Source: an uncultured Helicobacter sp.
GTDB taxonomy: Bacteria; Campylobacterota; Campylobacteria; Campylobacterales; Helicobacteraceae
Length of the DNA stretch: 64,000 bases
Reading direction: 5' to 3'
Assembly (NCBI GenBank): GCA_949299115.1
Contig: CASFZH010000016.1
Span: 1-64,000 of the forward strand
The notes under the pieces are model-generated. The model searched no databases. It was not told the DNA's origin and was given only the letters and a program-made list of their open reading frames with translations. A program made the translations under genes and the position numbers. Positions 27,819 through 37,710 of the stretch are shown piece by piece. Within the stretch, counting starts at the first letter, position 1. Every line of letters begins with the position of its first letter.

Positions 27819-28644
27819 ATGCAAGATAATTTAAAGGAACTCTACAATGATGAGTTTTACCGAAATCAAGCTTCATACAGCTATCAGTCAGCTAAAGAAG
27901 TCATAGCCTCATTGCAAAATATTACACCATCAATAACGAATGTTATTGATGTTGGTTGTGGTGTTGGAACATGGCTAAAGGCATGGAAAGATGTGAAACC
28001 GAATATCAAAATTTATGGTATTGATGGGAATAATGTTGACAAAGATTTTTACTATATACCATTGGATTCTTATAAAGAAGTTGATTTAACACAAGGAGTA
28101 GAAACATTGCTGCCAATCATACTGCGTGATAATAAAAGTGCTACGGGGGGGGGGGGGCAAACCCTTTGATATAGCCCAATCATTAGAAGTTGCAGAGCAT
28201 CTCTATGAACAATATGCTTCCAATTTTATTCAACTATTGACTTCATTATCTGATATAGTATTATTTTCTGCTGCTATTCCCTATCAGGGTGGGACACATC
28301 ATGTAAACGAACAGCCGCCCGGTTATTGGGCAAAACTTTTTGCTGAACGTGATTATCAATGTTTTGATATTTTGCGTTTGAAGCTATGGCAGAATCAAAG
28401 TGTTACATCACATTATCGTCAAAATATATTTCTTTATGTACATAAAAATTGTGTGGATTTTTTTACTCAACAAGGTTTTGTAGCAACACAGAATCCATTG
28501 TATTTAGTATGTCCTGACATATACGAAAGTAAGGCAAAATATATTCAAAATCTTGAGAAAAATAATCAATCATTAAGCATGAAACTTAATAAAACTTTTT
28601 CAAGGAGATTGCAGAAAATTATTGATAGAATACGTGGAAAGTAG
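27819..28644 (+). pseudogene. SAM-dependent methyltransferase, phase-off at a G13 tract
   Basis: From ATG 27819 (AAAAAGGAAAAAT before it) the frame shows motif I VIDVGCGVGTWLKAW and motif II YGIDGN, typical of a class I methyltransferase. At 28145-28157 a G13 tract shifts the frame, and TGA follows after GGGGQTL. With 12 G it would read on into GKPFDIAQSLEVAEHL, the usual D..x.s.EV.EH motif, to stop at 28644 for about 274 aa. This is the pattern of methyltransferases in O-antigen or flagellin glycosylation clusters, which are often phase-variable in this order. The substrate is unknown. Confidence 0.85.
28145..28157. repeat. Homopolymer G13 contingency tract
   Basis: Thirteen G inside the methyltransferase at 27819-28644, between motif II and the EVAEHL motif. 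Twelve G would be in frame. Confidence 0.9.
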
Positions 28645-28740
28645 TTTGTTTAGTTGTTTGTTCTTAAGGGTATGGCAGAAAAGCCATAATTATCATCAAT
28701 TATTTTTTTATTCCTTCTCATTTCTGCTTCATTGGAGTGA

Positions 28741-29067
28741 TCATATAACTAAGTGATTAGTGAAGTCAATAGTGCACTTAGAGAATCTAAAATCTAATGC
28801 AATATCATTGTTGGTTATTTTGTCTTTCTCTACAAAACATTTATTGATAATGGACAAACACCAATTGATCACTTTTGTCTTGCATAAATCGTGCTTCGAT
28901 AACTCTAGTGTGTATAGAATTTTTGTTGTTGTAAGTTGGGCATAGTTTTTGTCCGTTGCTTTTTTCATTTTCATTTTTTGGTATTGTTTTGTTTTTTATA
29001 TACTCTAGTTCTGTATAACTCGTATTACCATATCTTTGAATCTGTCTATTAATTCTTTATTTATCAT
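28741..29067 (-). pseudogene. Remnant of a class-3-lipase-family N-terminal domain
   Basis: On the minus strand, MINKELIDRFKDM at 29067 repeats the start of the gene at 29600-30253 (MTNKELIERFKDM). It is frameshifted soon after, but other frames continue the resemblance: VIEARFMQD (cf. AIEARFCQD) and a Lys/Asn-rich tail. It is a third, degraded copy of the lipase in this array. No product is expected. Confidence 0.65.
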
Positions 29068-29078
29068 CGTTATTCTCC

Positions 29079-29603
29079 TTAATCTATTGATATGCGTGCA
29101 ATATAGCTGTTATCAGGGCTAGTGATTTTTTCTGCCCACTTGCCGTTTTCATCCATATGAAAATTCTTTCCTATACAACCAATCTCTTTATTTGTTTCAA
29201 GCCAAATTCCTCTACCCTCATCACCTTGTAACCATAAGCCATATTCTGTATAACGAGCAGTTTTAATGATAGCAATTAGGCATTTATTACCTTTTTTATC
29301 ATAATAGTATCTTATAGATTCCCATTTTATCATATTCCCAATTTTCTCTGTATTTGTATCTGAATAAACAACTATGCCGCTAGACAAAGTGATGGGATAC
29401 TCAACAAATATTTTTTTATACTCATTACTTTCTTCAAGTTCATCATTTATTTTCTTGTTGTAGATATATTTGCCATCCACTTTGTTGCAAAATTTTCTAA
29501 ACTTATACCACTGCGGGTCAAAATATTTAAGACTCACGCACCCACTAAACACAAATATTGCCACTAAGATTCCAAAGATTCCTAAAATAGCACTAATCCT
29601 CAC
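29079..29603 (-). CDS. Lipoprotein, paralog 2 of the lipase-linked pair
   Basis: A 174-aa predicted lipoprotein: hydrophobic N terminus MRISAILGIFGILVAIFVFS then lipobox FSGC with Cys22. The remaining 150 residues resemble the lipoprotein at 30256-30879, sharing DGKYIYNKKINDE / GGFYIFDKQFADE and QGDEGRGIWL / FGDEGRGFSF. GTG start; it overlaps by 4 nt the stop of the truncated lipase gene. Periplasmic lipoproteins paired with lipases are typical immunity proteins, which is the favoured but unproven role. I cannot name a family. Confidence 0.65.
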   Translation of the reverse strand: MRISAILGIFGILVAIFVFSGCVSLKYFDPQWYKFRKFCNKVDGKYIYNKKINDELEESNEYKKIFVEYPITLSSGIVVYSDTNTEKIGNMIKWESIRYYYDKKGNKCLIAIIKTARYTEYGLWLQGDEGRGIWLETNKEIGCIGKNFHMDENGKWAEKITSPDNSYIARISID

Positions 29604-30253
29604 GCTATTTCCCTTGTAGATTCTGTGCCTCTAAAGGCGATGATGTATTCAAAGTGTTTTTCAGACTCTTTTGTATTTGTAGTTGTATTGGATTCTTTTA
29701 TATCATAAAATATCGTAGCAGAGAATCCACTTAGTGTATTTGGGATATGATGGATTAATTCATAGCGATTGACAAAGTTTTTAGTGCGGTGGGATAGGGT
29801 AGCAGTAGCAAATTTTTCTTGTTTTGAGTTATTGCTTTCTGTATTGGCAGAAATGAGTATTTTTTGTCTAGCTATATCTTCATTTTGTTTGTCTCTATAA
29901 ACAAAACTTTGAATCTTATTGTCTATCTTTGTTGATTTATATTCAATTTTAAGAGTTTTATCATTTATCACAGGTTTATCTATCATGAAATCTTGACAGA
30001 ATCTAGCTTCTATTGCCATAGCATAGGCTGTTGGTTCGCCTATTTGGCGGTTGTTTTGTTTTGCTTTATGTGTGAGAGCATTTATCTCATATCCCAAACT
30101 TATATCATCGGCATAGAGCCATAAAGGCGGAGTTTTTATTTTATCTAGCCAACCTTTTTTATCATTTTTATAAACATAATGTAAGAAAGCATAACTTGCA
30201 TCAGCACATTCTGCCATATCTTTGAATCTTTCAATTAACTCTTTATTTGTCAT
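29600..30253 (-). pseudogene. Class-3-lipase-family gene truncated before the catalytic serine
   Basis: The 217-aa frame has the family's N-terminal region (MTNKELIERFKDMAECADAS, then AYAMAIEARFCQDFMIDKP) and the strand EYIIAFRGTES, which precedes the catalytic Ser in class 3 lipases. It then ends abruptly (TREIA) at the start of the next lipoprotein. The GHSLGG serine motif and everything after it is missing, compared with the copy at 30869-32134. This looks like a recombination deletion fusing the front of a lipase gene to the following lipoprotein. GAGGAGTATTAAAA precedes the ATG, so it may be translated. It is unlikely to be a lipase. Confidence 0.7.
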
Positions 30254-30255
30254 TT

Positions 30256-30879
30256 TTAATACTCCTCATAATAATTTTTGTCGCTTTTTACAAATTTATC
30301 ATCAATGAGATAAAGTATGCTAGCATTATTTAAGTATAGAGTGATAGAACTACTAAAGGAAAACCCCCTTCCTTCATCACCAAATAAACCATATGTTGTT
30401 GCTACATATGGTATAGAAAGACTAATAACAATCGGATATATTTTTTCATTGCATTCATAATAGCTATCTACATACATAAAATGCTTTACCTTATCATAAT
30501 TTTCAGCTCCTAGATATTCTTTGATTTTATTTTCATAATAAGCATATTTTGGATTATTCTGAAAGAATAAAATTTCATTTTCATAGTATTTACAACCATT
30601 AGAAAGGGTTTGCGGGAGTGCTTTATTTAAGCTTGCCAAATCATCTCTTGTAAAAAGTTTGTGTGTTTTAAAAAAAATATCCATATATTCTTTTCTTTCC
30701 ATTTCTCTTTGTTTTATTTCATCTGCAAATTGTTTATCAAAAATATAAAAACCTCCATATTTGTCAGCAAATCTATCTAACTCCTTTGCTTTTTTTGGGT
30801 TTGTTGGTTGAGCTAAAAATAAAGCACAGCCAACAAGAAAGACTACTGCAAATAAAACACTAGCTATGCTATACACCAT
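30256..30879 (-). CDS. Lipoprotein, paralog 1 of the lipase-linked pair
   Basis: A 207-aa predicted lipoprotein with a hydrophobic start and lipobox at FLVGC (Cys18). It is homologous to the 174-aa lipoprotein downstream (see that entry), with an extra helical insert at about 50-110. It starts inside the last codons of the upstream lipase copy (overlap 30869-30879), so coupling was once tight. It is probably the immunity or chaperone partner of the lipase at 30869-32134. No named family. Confidence 0.65.
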   Translation of the reverse strand: MVYSIASVLFAVVFLVGCALFLAQPTNPKKAKELDRFADKYGGFYIFDKQFADEIKQREMERKEYMDIFFKTHKLFTRDDLASLNKALPQTLSNGCKYYENEILFFQNNPKYAYYENKIKEYLGAENYDKVKHFMYVDSYYECNEKIYPIVISLSIPYVATTYGLFGDEGRGFSFSSSITLYLNNASILYLIDDKFVKSDKNYYEEY

Positions 30880-32134
30880 TTTTATATACGCTCCCTAGAT
30901 TTAAGAATTGCTGCCAAGTATAGCCTAAACTATCATCATTTTTCATAGCAGCTCGTATAGATTCTATATGGTGAATCTCTATGCCTAGATGTTCGCCTCT
31001 CTTTGCTTTCTTAGCATTCATACCTAATTCCCCAAATATCTCTGCATTTTTATGGACTTCCATAACTCTTACTACATCATCAGTATTACCCTCATAGCTA
31101 GAAGCCTGTAATGATTTGTCTAAAACTTTTCTTGTAAAGCCATTTGGATTAAAGAGTTTAGCCACACTCCTTACTAATTTTACAAGAAGTTTCCATATGA
31201 CTCTAAGCACTCTTAAGAATATAATCATAGCAGAAGTGATAATGTCTCCAAGTCCGGGAGCATTATAAGTATAAAGCTTATGGATTGATTCTTTTTTATT
31301 GCATAGACAAAAGCTTTGAGCTAAATGCCCACCTAGTGAATGTCCTATGACATTTGGCTGATAGTTAGAATCTTTTATATCTTTTATATAGTCTCTAAGA
31401 CTTCATTTTTGAATTTTACCAAAGAAATGATTTGAGGAATAGCAACTCCAATGATAATGGAGCTATCGGTTAAAACCGCATCTTTAAAGAATTCTGCACC
31501 TCTTACTTCTGTGCCTCTAAAGGCTAAGATATATCTATCTTTAGAATCTTTAGCTAAATGGTCTTTAAAGAGTGTATGAGAATATCCACTAATAGAAGTA
31601 TTGGGCTAGTGGTGGAGTATATCAAAGCGAGAAGTGAAGTATTTAGTACGAGGGGAGAGGTGGAAAGATTTTTTATCTTGTATGGCTTTTTCTTTATCAA
31701 CTGAAACCGCAATTTTTTGTTCATCAGTCAAAATAAGGTTTCGGATTTTATTGTCAATTAATGTTGATTCTAATTCACTAGGATTATCATATTTAGGTTT
31801 ATTAATTTTCATATCTTGACTAAATCTAGCTTCTATTGCTAAAGCATAAGCTGTTGGTTGTCCTAACTCTTTTATTTTTCTCTATAAAATTTTTATTTTT
31901 TCATCTCTTAAATGCTCATCTTTTATCACATACCCTAGATTTATTCCTTAGCATAAACCCATCTTTCTATTGCTTCAAATGCTGGGATTTTCACTCTAAA
32001 TTCATCTCTCTTATATCAAAGATTTCATTTTCATTGATATAATGTAACATCGCATAACTCACATCAGCTATATTTGCATAATTAAGGATTTTTTTAATCA
32101 AATCAATCTTAGCATTTTGCATATCATTAATCAT
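30869..32134 (-). pseudogene. Class-3-lipase-family gene, full length but broken
   Basis: On the minus strand from ATG 32134: YANIADVSYAMLHYI, then a stop near 31992 and further lesions to about 31850; then AIEARFSQDMKINKPKYDN to DILHH, interrupted by TAG at 31606-31608; then DRYILAFRGTEVRGAEF, a frameshift near 31390, and VIGHSLGGHLAQSF (the catalytic-serine nucleophile elbow, about 31338), YTYNAPGLGD, and an open C terminus ending at 30869 (GIEIHHIESIRAAM..). The open C-terminal frame alone is 119 codons from 31228. The order AFRGTE-GHSLGG-NAPG is that of class 3 lipases/phospholipases. It is too damaged to work. Confidence 0.8.
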
Positions 32135-32157
32135 TGATAATTTCTCTCTTATTTTTA

Positions 32158-32406
32158 CTAAAATCCTAAATGTCTCATAAAACCATCAGACATTTCCTCT
32201 TGTGTATAGTATAATCGCAATATAATAAGCACAAATAGCGGCAATATAAATGAGACACTATACCATAGAGTAGGTATCTTTTTACCAAAAAATCTATGAG
32301 TTACATAACGACATATAGCAACACCTATTACACCCAATATACACAGGCTAAAAAATACGATAATTGGGATAAGAAAAGGTAGGGATAAATACAAAAGTCC
32401 TAGCAT
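32158..32406 (-). CDS. Small two-helix membrane protein
   Basis: An 82-aa product with two strongly hydrophobic segments (about 3-34 and 46-64), a basic loop between them and an acidic end (TQEEMSDGFMRHLGF). It lies 24 nt upstream of the broken lipase gene on the same strand. It may be another immunity-like or unrelated membrane protein; no family is recognised. Confidence 0.5.
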   Translation of the reverse strand: MLGLLYLSLPFLIPIIVFFSLCILGVIGVAICRYVTHRFFGKKIPTLWYSVSFILPLFVLIILRLYYTQEEMSDGFMRHLGF

Positions 32407-32505
32407 GTGCGGCTTCCTATCATTTTATGACTTCAAACACTTTTTGCAGTTATATTTATAATGTGAGAAATTATTTGTTATGAAATCATGAAAACAATAT
32501 TGGCA

Positions 32506-33597
32506 TTATGATTCTATATTTGATATGACATTGGCAGCATTTTTGAGTTTATTATTATCAAAGTGAGTGTAGATTCGACTTGTTTCAATACTGCTATGTC
32601 CTAAGCTTTCTTGTACTAAAATGAGATCTTTGCTCTTAGTGTATAGCATAGTTGCAAAACTATGACGTAATAAGTGAGCACCATTTTTCGCCTTACGTAT
32701 ACCAATATTTGCTAAAAGATTCTCAATTATTACATAAATGTAGGATTGTGCTGGGACATTAAGTTTACGATTAATGAATAAGGGCATTTCTTCACGTGCA
32801 TTTGGAAAACTAGAACGCATAGCAATCCATGCATTGAAATAATGTTCAATTAATTTTCGCAATATATATACGGTTCGCATTTTATTACCTTTTCCATGTA
32901 AACGTACTAAATAATATTCACCATCAATGGAAATGTCTTTAAAATTTAATTCTAAAATTTCACTTACCCTTGCACCACTATATGCAATCATAAGAATGAT
33001 GAGTTGATTACGTAATTTGACAGTCTTATTGACATGTTTTTGTGGTATGTCATAACGTTTTAGGGCTTCTAAAAAACGTTTTAATTCATCTTGTGTGAGA
33101 TATTCTGGTAATTCTTGTTTAAATGAACGATTTGTTTGAATAATATCCATTGTGTAAATATGCGATGCACCGTTATCAAGTATATTATTTTTTTGTATAA
33201 ATTCAAAAAAGTTAGTCAATGCAAATTGGTAATTTCTAATAGTTGCAAAACTAAGATTCGTCGTGTAGATACTTAAAAATTCATGCACATTGTCAGCTTC
33301 TATGTCTCGCATATCTTCAAATCCAACTTTAAGGCAATAATTATAAAATGCAAAAAGAGGATTTACATAAGTATTGATTCCAATTAGTCCTACTTTCCTA
33401 GCCCTTTTGCATACAGCAATGATGGCGTCGATAGATTGTCTGCCACCGCTTTGTATATCTTGTATTACTTCAGCAAATTCATTTTTATTTTTTACTCTAT
33501 GGGCACTAAGTTTCATAAGCTTTGTATAAAAAAAACGCTCAAGCCAAAATCTTAATGAAACATCAAAGCCTTCTTGTTTATTTAATGGATAAGACAT
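32506..33597 (-). CDS. xerH: Tyrosine recombinase XerH
   Basis: XerH is the single recombinase that resolves chromosome dimers in Helicobacter and Campylobacter. The 363-aa protein has an N-terminal SAM-like domain (about 80-160) and the catalytic domain with Arg (YSGARVSEIL), Lys (HGKGNKMRT), HxxR (HLLRHSFA), His (ESLGHSS) and Tyr (SRIYTHF). AAGGAGGATT precedes the ATG. It lies 12 nt after thiG on the same strand, so it may be cotranscribed with it. I looked for a difH-like site nearby but could not support one. Confidence 0.92.
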   Translation of the reverse strand: MSYPLNKQEGFDVSLRFWLERFFYTKLMKLSAHRVKNKNEFAEVIQDIQSGGRQSIDAIIAVCKRARKVGLIGINTYVNPLFAFYNYCLKVGFEDMRDIEADNVHEFLSIYTTNLSFATIRNYQFALTNFFEFIQKNNILDNGASHIYTMDIIQTNRSFKQELPEYLTQDELKRFLEALKRYDIPQKHVNKTVKLRNQLIILMIAYSGARVSEILELNFKDISIDGEYYLVRLHGKGNKMRTVYILRKLIEHYFNAWIAMRSSFPNAREEMPLFINRKLNVPAQSYIYVIIENLLANIGIRKAKNGAHLLRHSFATMLYTKSKDLILVQESLGHSSIETSRIYTHFDNNKLKNAANVISNIES

Positions 33598-33609
33598 AAT
33601 CCTCCTTTC

Positions 33610-34383
33610 TTATAAAGCAGGCATATATTCTGTTGGAGAACTTGCAGTGGCAAAAGGCTTTTTGGGGATTCTTCCTGCCTCGTAACTCAATCTCCCAGCT
33701 TCAACAGCTAACTTCATGGCTTTTGCCATGGCAATAGGATTTTGTGCTTGGGCAATAGCAGTGTTAGTCAGTACGCCATCAGCCCCAAGCTCCATAGCGA
33801 TACTTGCATCGCTTGCACTTCCAACACCTGCATCGACGATAACTGGAATTTTTACTGCTTCTTTAATAAACATGATATTAAATCGATTTTGTATTCCAAG
33901 ACCACTACCAATTGGTGCGGCTAATGGCATAATTGCGGCAGCACCATTATCTTCTAATTTTTTAGCCATGATTGGATCATCATTGGTATATACAAGCACT
34001 TTAAATCCGTCTTTTGCTAAGACTTTTGTTGCCTCAAGTGTTTCAACAACATCTGGATAAAGAGTTTTTTGTGTATCGCCGATGATTTCAAGTTTAATAA
34101 AATCAATACCTGTACCTTCTCGCACTAGGTTAAATAATGTGATAGCTTCTTTTGCAGTTGTGCAACCAGCAGAATTTGGTAAAAATGATATTGTGGTGTC
34201 TTTAAAAAAATCAAGTAAATTTGGTGCATTTTTATCCATGATATTAACTCTACGTACGGCAACAGTAATCATTTCTGATCCACTTGCCAATGTGGCTTGT
34301 TTCGTTGTTTCGAAATCTTTATATTTTCCGCTTCCAACAATCAGCCTTGAAGTAAATTTTTTATTAGCAACAATTAATGACAT
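33610..34383 (-). CDS. thiG: Thiazole synthase
   Basis: ThiG condenses deoxyxylulose phosphate, dehydroglycine and ThiS-thiocarboxylate to the thiamine thiazole. The 257-aa TIM barrel starts with the family motif [12 protein letters not shown] and contains [21 protein letters not shown] (Schiff-base lysine), [26 protein letters not shown] and [24 protein letters not shown] precedes the ATG. No ThiS, ThiF or ThiH neighbour is in the window. Confidence 0.95.
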   Translation of the reverse strand: MSLIVANKKFTSRLIVGSGKYKDFETTKQATLASGSEMITVAVRRVNIMDKNAPNLLDFFKDTTISFLPNSAGCTTAKEAITLFNLVREGTGIDFIKLEIIGDTQKTLYPDVVETLEATKVLAKDGFKVLVYTNDDPIMAKKLEDNGAAAIMPLAAPIGSGLGIQNRFNIMFIKEAVKIPVIVDAGVGSASDASIAMELGADGVLTNTAIAQAQNPIAMAKAMKLAVEAGRLSYEAGRIPKKPFATASSPTEYMPAL

Positions 34384-34679
34384 TGTTATTCCTTAGTCTT
34401 ATTTAAGTTATTAGACACATTAAATATAGCCAAATAAATTATATGAATGAAAAATTATAGCAGAAAATATTGCTTTTTATAAGGCTGAATCTAAAAAAAA
34501 CGATTTAGCAATTTTTATATAATTAAAACAGCAATCCTTTATAAATAGCGGTGTTTTATGAGACTTTAAAAAGTTAATTTTGTATGAATATTTCAATAAT
34601 ATAGTGTTAAAATAATTCATTATATTTAGGACATATTAATTAGAAGTTGTCATAGTAAAAATATGTTATATACTATAAT
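34384..34679. other. AT-rich spacer upstream of thiG
   Basis: No gene. No TPP riboswitch could be recognised upstream of thiG. It separates thiG from the lipoprotein gene on the same strand. Confidence 0.4.
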
Positions 34680-35381
34680 TTAGGGTTTTGTAAGATTGAT
34701 TTTAAATTCATGTTGATCTTTTTCTATGTCTATTTTTAAATTAAGGTTTCCAGATTCTAATTTTTGATATGGAATCAAAATAAAGCCACCTTTTGCGTTA
34801 TTTTGTGTTAGGGTGTTTTTTCGTAAATAGTGTGCAATAAGCAATTTTCTTGCCTTATTGTCTGCTTGGTAGGTAGCATACATATTGGCTCGTGAGAGCG
34901 AACTATTATAGAATCTGTATCTAAATGTGAGGACGTTATTGATAATAATTGGATAAAGCAAGGGGCGATATGTATCAATATTAAAAAATGAATCTTTTGC
35001 AAATTTCTCTGATGGTTTGATTTCTATACCATAATCATACAAGCTCTCTGTAAGATTAATATTTGTATAACTTAGAGATTCAAAAGGTGTGGGAGTAATT
35101 ATCTTATTATTAATATGTATTGTAATATTTTTCATGCTAAAAAGGATGTTATTGTCATTAAGATTTTCCACCACAATATACAATAGCAGTGGAGTGTAAT
35201 TTGATCCGCCAATTCTTTCTTGAGCTACTTCAACTTGGGCTTTACTATTTGGTTTTTCACTTTGTAGAATGGCGATTCCATTATCATATCCCATAATATT
35301 ACGTGGTTGCACATGCAAAGATGAGCATGCAACGAAACTAAAAATATACACCCATAAGGCACAATATATTGTATAACGCAT
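34680..35381 (-). CDS. Predicted lipoprotein of unknown function
   Basis: The 233-aa product has a short hydrophobic start and lipobox FVAC (Cys17 in SFVACSS), giving a lipid-anchored protein. The rest is mostly beta, with repeated NITIHINNKIITP-like strands, and ends HEFKINLTKP. Start chosen at ATG 35381 because GGAGGTTAT precedes it; a 12-codon longer frame from 35417 is possible. It is divergent from the SH3-protein gene. I do not recognise the family. Confidence 0.65.
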   Translation of the reverse strand: MRYTIYCALWVYIFSFVACSSLHVQPRNIMGYDNGIAILQSEKPNSKAQVEVAQERIGGSNYTPLLLYIVVENLNDNNILFSMKNITIHINNKIITPTPFESLSYTNINLTESLYDYGIEIKPSEKFAKDSFFNIDTYRPLLYPIIINNVLTFRYRFYNSSLSRANMYATYQADNKARKLLIAHYLRKNTLTQNNAKGGFILIPYQKLESGNLNLKIDIEKDQHEFKINLTKP

Positions 35382-35490
35382 ATAACCTCCAATCACAAAA
35401 CTTTGATAATATACCACATCATAATAACAATATGGTATAATTAACTCTTTATTGTCAAATTGTTGTATTTAATTTTAGGGATAACAAACA

Positions 35491-36792
35491 ATGAAATCAC
35501 AGAGACGAATTTTGTCAAATTTTTTAATTATCCTCAAACATTCTTTATTATCATTCTTTATTTTTAGAATAAAAAAGCAATATTGCGTATTTTTACAAGT
35601 TTTTATTATACATCTCTGTATTATTTGTAGTATTGGACATTATGTCTTTGCACAACATGATACTGTTGATTCTAATGCCAGTGAAGCTTTTATATTTGAT
35701 GATGAGTCGCAAGATAGAGATGTCATTGTTGATTCGAATGATGAAGTGATACAAGCTAAAATATTGAATCTTGAAACTATAACGAATCTTGATGACTTAT
35801 TGAATCAAACTTTATATGTTGGACAGTATATTACAATACAGTATCGACTTATATTGTTTAATGATGCTAAAATCATTTATACTGAATTTAAACCTTCTCT
35901 AGAGCAAAAAACGAAACAAAATAAGCTTTCTAGTGTGAGTTTAGTAAAAGATGGAGAGTGGCAAAAAGATGGAGATTCTTATATTGCAAGTTATACTTTT
36001 AAGATTCTTAATACAAAAGTATCTATTCCAGCATTGGTAGTGCATGTGCAAAATGATGTTATGCAAGATGCTATGCAAACTGATGTGATTAACCTTGTAG
36101 CACAATCTCTTAGTAATAGCCCAAACTATTGTGGTGTTATTGCAAATGATTTAAAGGTAGTGGAATACACATTAGAACATTATGACGATAATACTAATAT
36201 GATTCTGATTGAAATCGAAGGACATAATAGCAACCTGGAAGATTTTCGCCTACCAAATATTAAAGATCAAGAATTTGGACAAGGGACGAAATTTAGCAAT
36301 GAGACTGCAAGGGTTAATGTTTTAGCGAGGATTCCAAAAAGTATCGCTACGATTGATTTCAGTTACTTTGATATAAATAAGCGGAATTTTATTCCATTAA
36401 GCATACCTAATGTGATTAATGTATCTTTTGATGATGAGGTAAAGGCGGATTTAAACCCAAAAAGCTCTTTTTTACGTATTACAAATATTGCTATTATTGT
36501 ACTCATAGTATGGTTTTTATTGCTTACGATTATTAAACGTTCATATTTTGCGGCAGTAATTTCATGTTTTTTAGTAGGCTTGTTAGTATATAGAATCTTT
36601 GCTAATAGTTATAGCATCAAGACATTGCCAAATGCAAGGGTTTTGATACAACCAACGCGTAATGCCACTGAATTACTTGTGATTCCTAATCCAACAAAAC
36701 TAGAAGCAATTGATAAAAAAAATGATTTTTATAAAGTTCATATTGATTCAAAAGTTGGCTGGATTAGTAGAATGGATACAAATAAAAAATAA
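35491..36792 (+). CDS. Membrane-anchored protein with C-terminal SH3-like domain
   Basis: The product is 433 aa. A basic N terminus and a hydrophobic segment (about 30-55, ending YVFAQ) are followed by a beta-rich periplasmic region (about 55-330), a double membrane segment (about 331-372: IAIIVLIVWFLLL; YFAAVISCFLVGLLVY) and a bacterial SH3-like domain (LPNARVLIQPTRNATELLVI; VGWISRM). The topology resembles BatD-type proteins, but I cannot confirm homology. It lies 9 nt before plsC; the pairing is conserved in Helicobacter as I recall (unverified). Confidence 0.7.
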   Translation: MKSQRRILSNFLIILKHSLLSFFIFRIKKQYCVFLQVFIIHLCIICSIGHYVFAQHDTVDSNASEAFIFDDESQDRDVIVDSNDEVIQAKILNLETITNLDDLLNQTLYVGQYITIQYRLILFNDAKIIYTEFKPSLEQKTKQNKLSSVSLVKDGEWQKDGDSYIASYTFKILNTKVSIPALVVHVQNDVMQDAMQTDVINLVAQSLSNSPNYCGVIANDLKVVEYTLEHYDDNTNMILIEIEGHNSNLEDFRLPNIKDQEFGQGTKFSNETARVNVLARIPKSIATIDFSYFDINKRNFIPLSIPNVINVSFDDEVKADLNPKSSFLRITNIAIIVLIVWFLLLTIIKRSYFAAVISCFLVGLLVYRIFANSYSIKTLPNARVLIQPTRNATELLVIPNPTKLEAIDKKNDFYKVHIDSKVGWISRMDTNKK

Positions 36793-36801
36793 GGGAGATC
36801 T

Positions 36802-37497
36802 ATGCAGAAATTGCGAGGTTATTTTGCTACTCTTAGTATAGCAATAGGGCTTGCTTGTATTATTATAATAATGTTTTTTTTTAAGAAGCGTAATAATGCG
36901 AGAAATATAAGGCGATATTGTGGTATGTTTTTTCCATTAAATAGATTGAAAATGGAAAGGATTGGTGATTATGATTTGAGTGCACAATTAATTATAGCAA
37001 ACCATCAAAGTGCTGCAGACATTATTTGTCTTGAAGGGGATCACCCATTAAATATCTGTTGGGTAGCAAAGAAACAATTGGGAGAGATACCTTTTTATGG
37101 ATATGCTCTTAAAATACCGCAGATGATTTTTGTCGACAGAGATGATAAAAGAGGTGTTATACAATTATTGAAAGATGCAAAGGATAGGTTAGCACATAAT
37201 AGACCAATAGTTATTTTTCCAGAAGGTACGAGGGGCCCTGGCAATAGATCTTTCCTTCCTTTTAAGCCCGGTGGAAAATTGTTAGCTGAAAAATTAAAGC
37301 TTACAATTCAGCCAATAGTGCTTGTTAACACAAGAAAAGTATATGATAGTAATCCCATTAGGGTGCAAAAAAAAGTTGCAAGAGTTGTGTGTATGCCTGC
37401 ATTTATGCCTGATTTAGAAACAAATTGGTATGAGCAGCTAGAAAAAGATATGTTTGAAGTGTATTGTAAACATTATGATGAGTTGAATGCAGAATAA
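36802..37497 (+). CDS. plsC: 1-acylglycerol-3-phosphate O-acyltransferase
   Basis: PlsC makes phosphatidic acid from lysophosphatidic acid at the inner membrane. The 231-aa protein has a membrane helix (about 8-26), the HX4D catalytic motif (ANHQSAAD), and the phosphate-binding FPEGTRGPGNRSF (about 138-150), then PIVLVNT. Length and motifs are those of the family. GGGAGATCT precedes the ATG. A second PlsC-like domain is in the fusion at 45447-48962. Confidence 0.93.
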   Translation: MQKLRGYFATLSIAIGLACIIIIMFFFKKRNNARNIRRYCGMFFPLNRLKMERIGDYDLSAQLIIANHQSAADIICLEGDHPLNICWVAKKQLGEIPFYGYALKIPQMIFVDRDDKRGVIQLLKDAKDRLAHNRPIVIFPEGTRGPGNRSFLPFKPGGKLLAEKLKLTIQPIVLVNTRKVYDSNPIRVQKKVARVVCMPAFMPDLETNWYEQLEKDMFEVYCKHYDELNAE

Positions 37498-37670
37498 ATC
37501 GGCGAAATTCGAAGTTTGTTTGCATTTATGCAATACGTTGCGTGAGATTATATCATTAGCAAAATAATATTGATAAAATATTTAATTCAATATTATGAAT
37601 CATTGTGTTGTTTATGGTATTACAGACAATTCAATTGAATATGATATAGTAATCGTAACGTAATAATCAT

Positions 37671-37706
37671 ATATAAGATTCTAGCATTAATCATAGAATC
37701 TTATAT
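37671..37706. terminator. Symmetric hairpin between convergent plsC and pxpC
   Basis: ATATAAGATTCTA and TAGAATCTTATAT form a perfect 13-bp stem with a 10-nt loop between the two stops. It could terminate transcription from both sides. It is AT-rich and lacks a strong U run. Confidence 0.55.
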
Positions 37707-37710
37707 TGCA

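Noticed and set aside
32407-32505. difH-like recombination site next to xerH
   Set aside because: A near-palindrome (GTTATGAAATCATGAAAAC) was examined, but I could not match it securely to a known difH consensus.
34384-34679. TPP riboswitch upstream of thiG
   Set aside because: No conserved CUGAGA or ACYYGA-type core could be found, so none is claimed.
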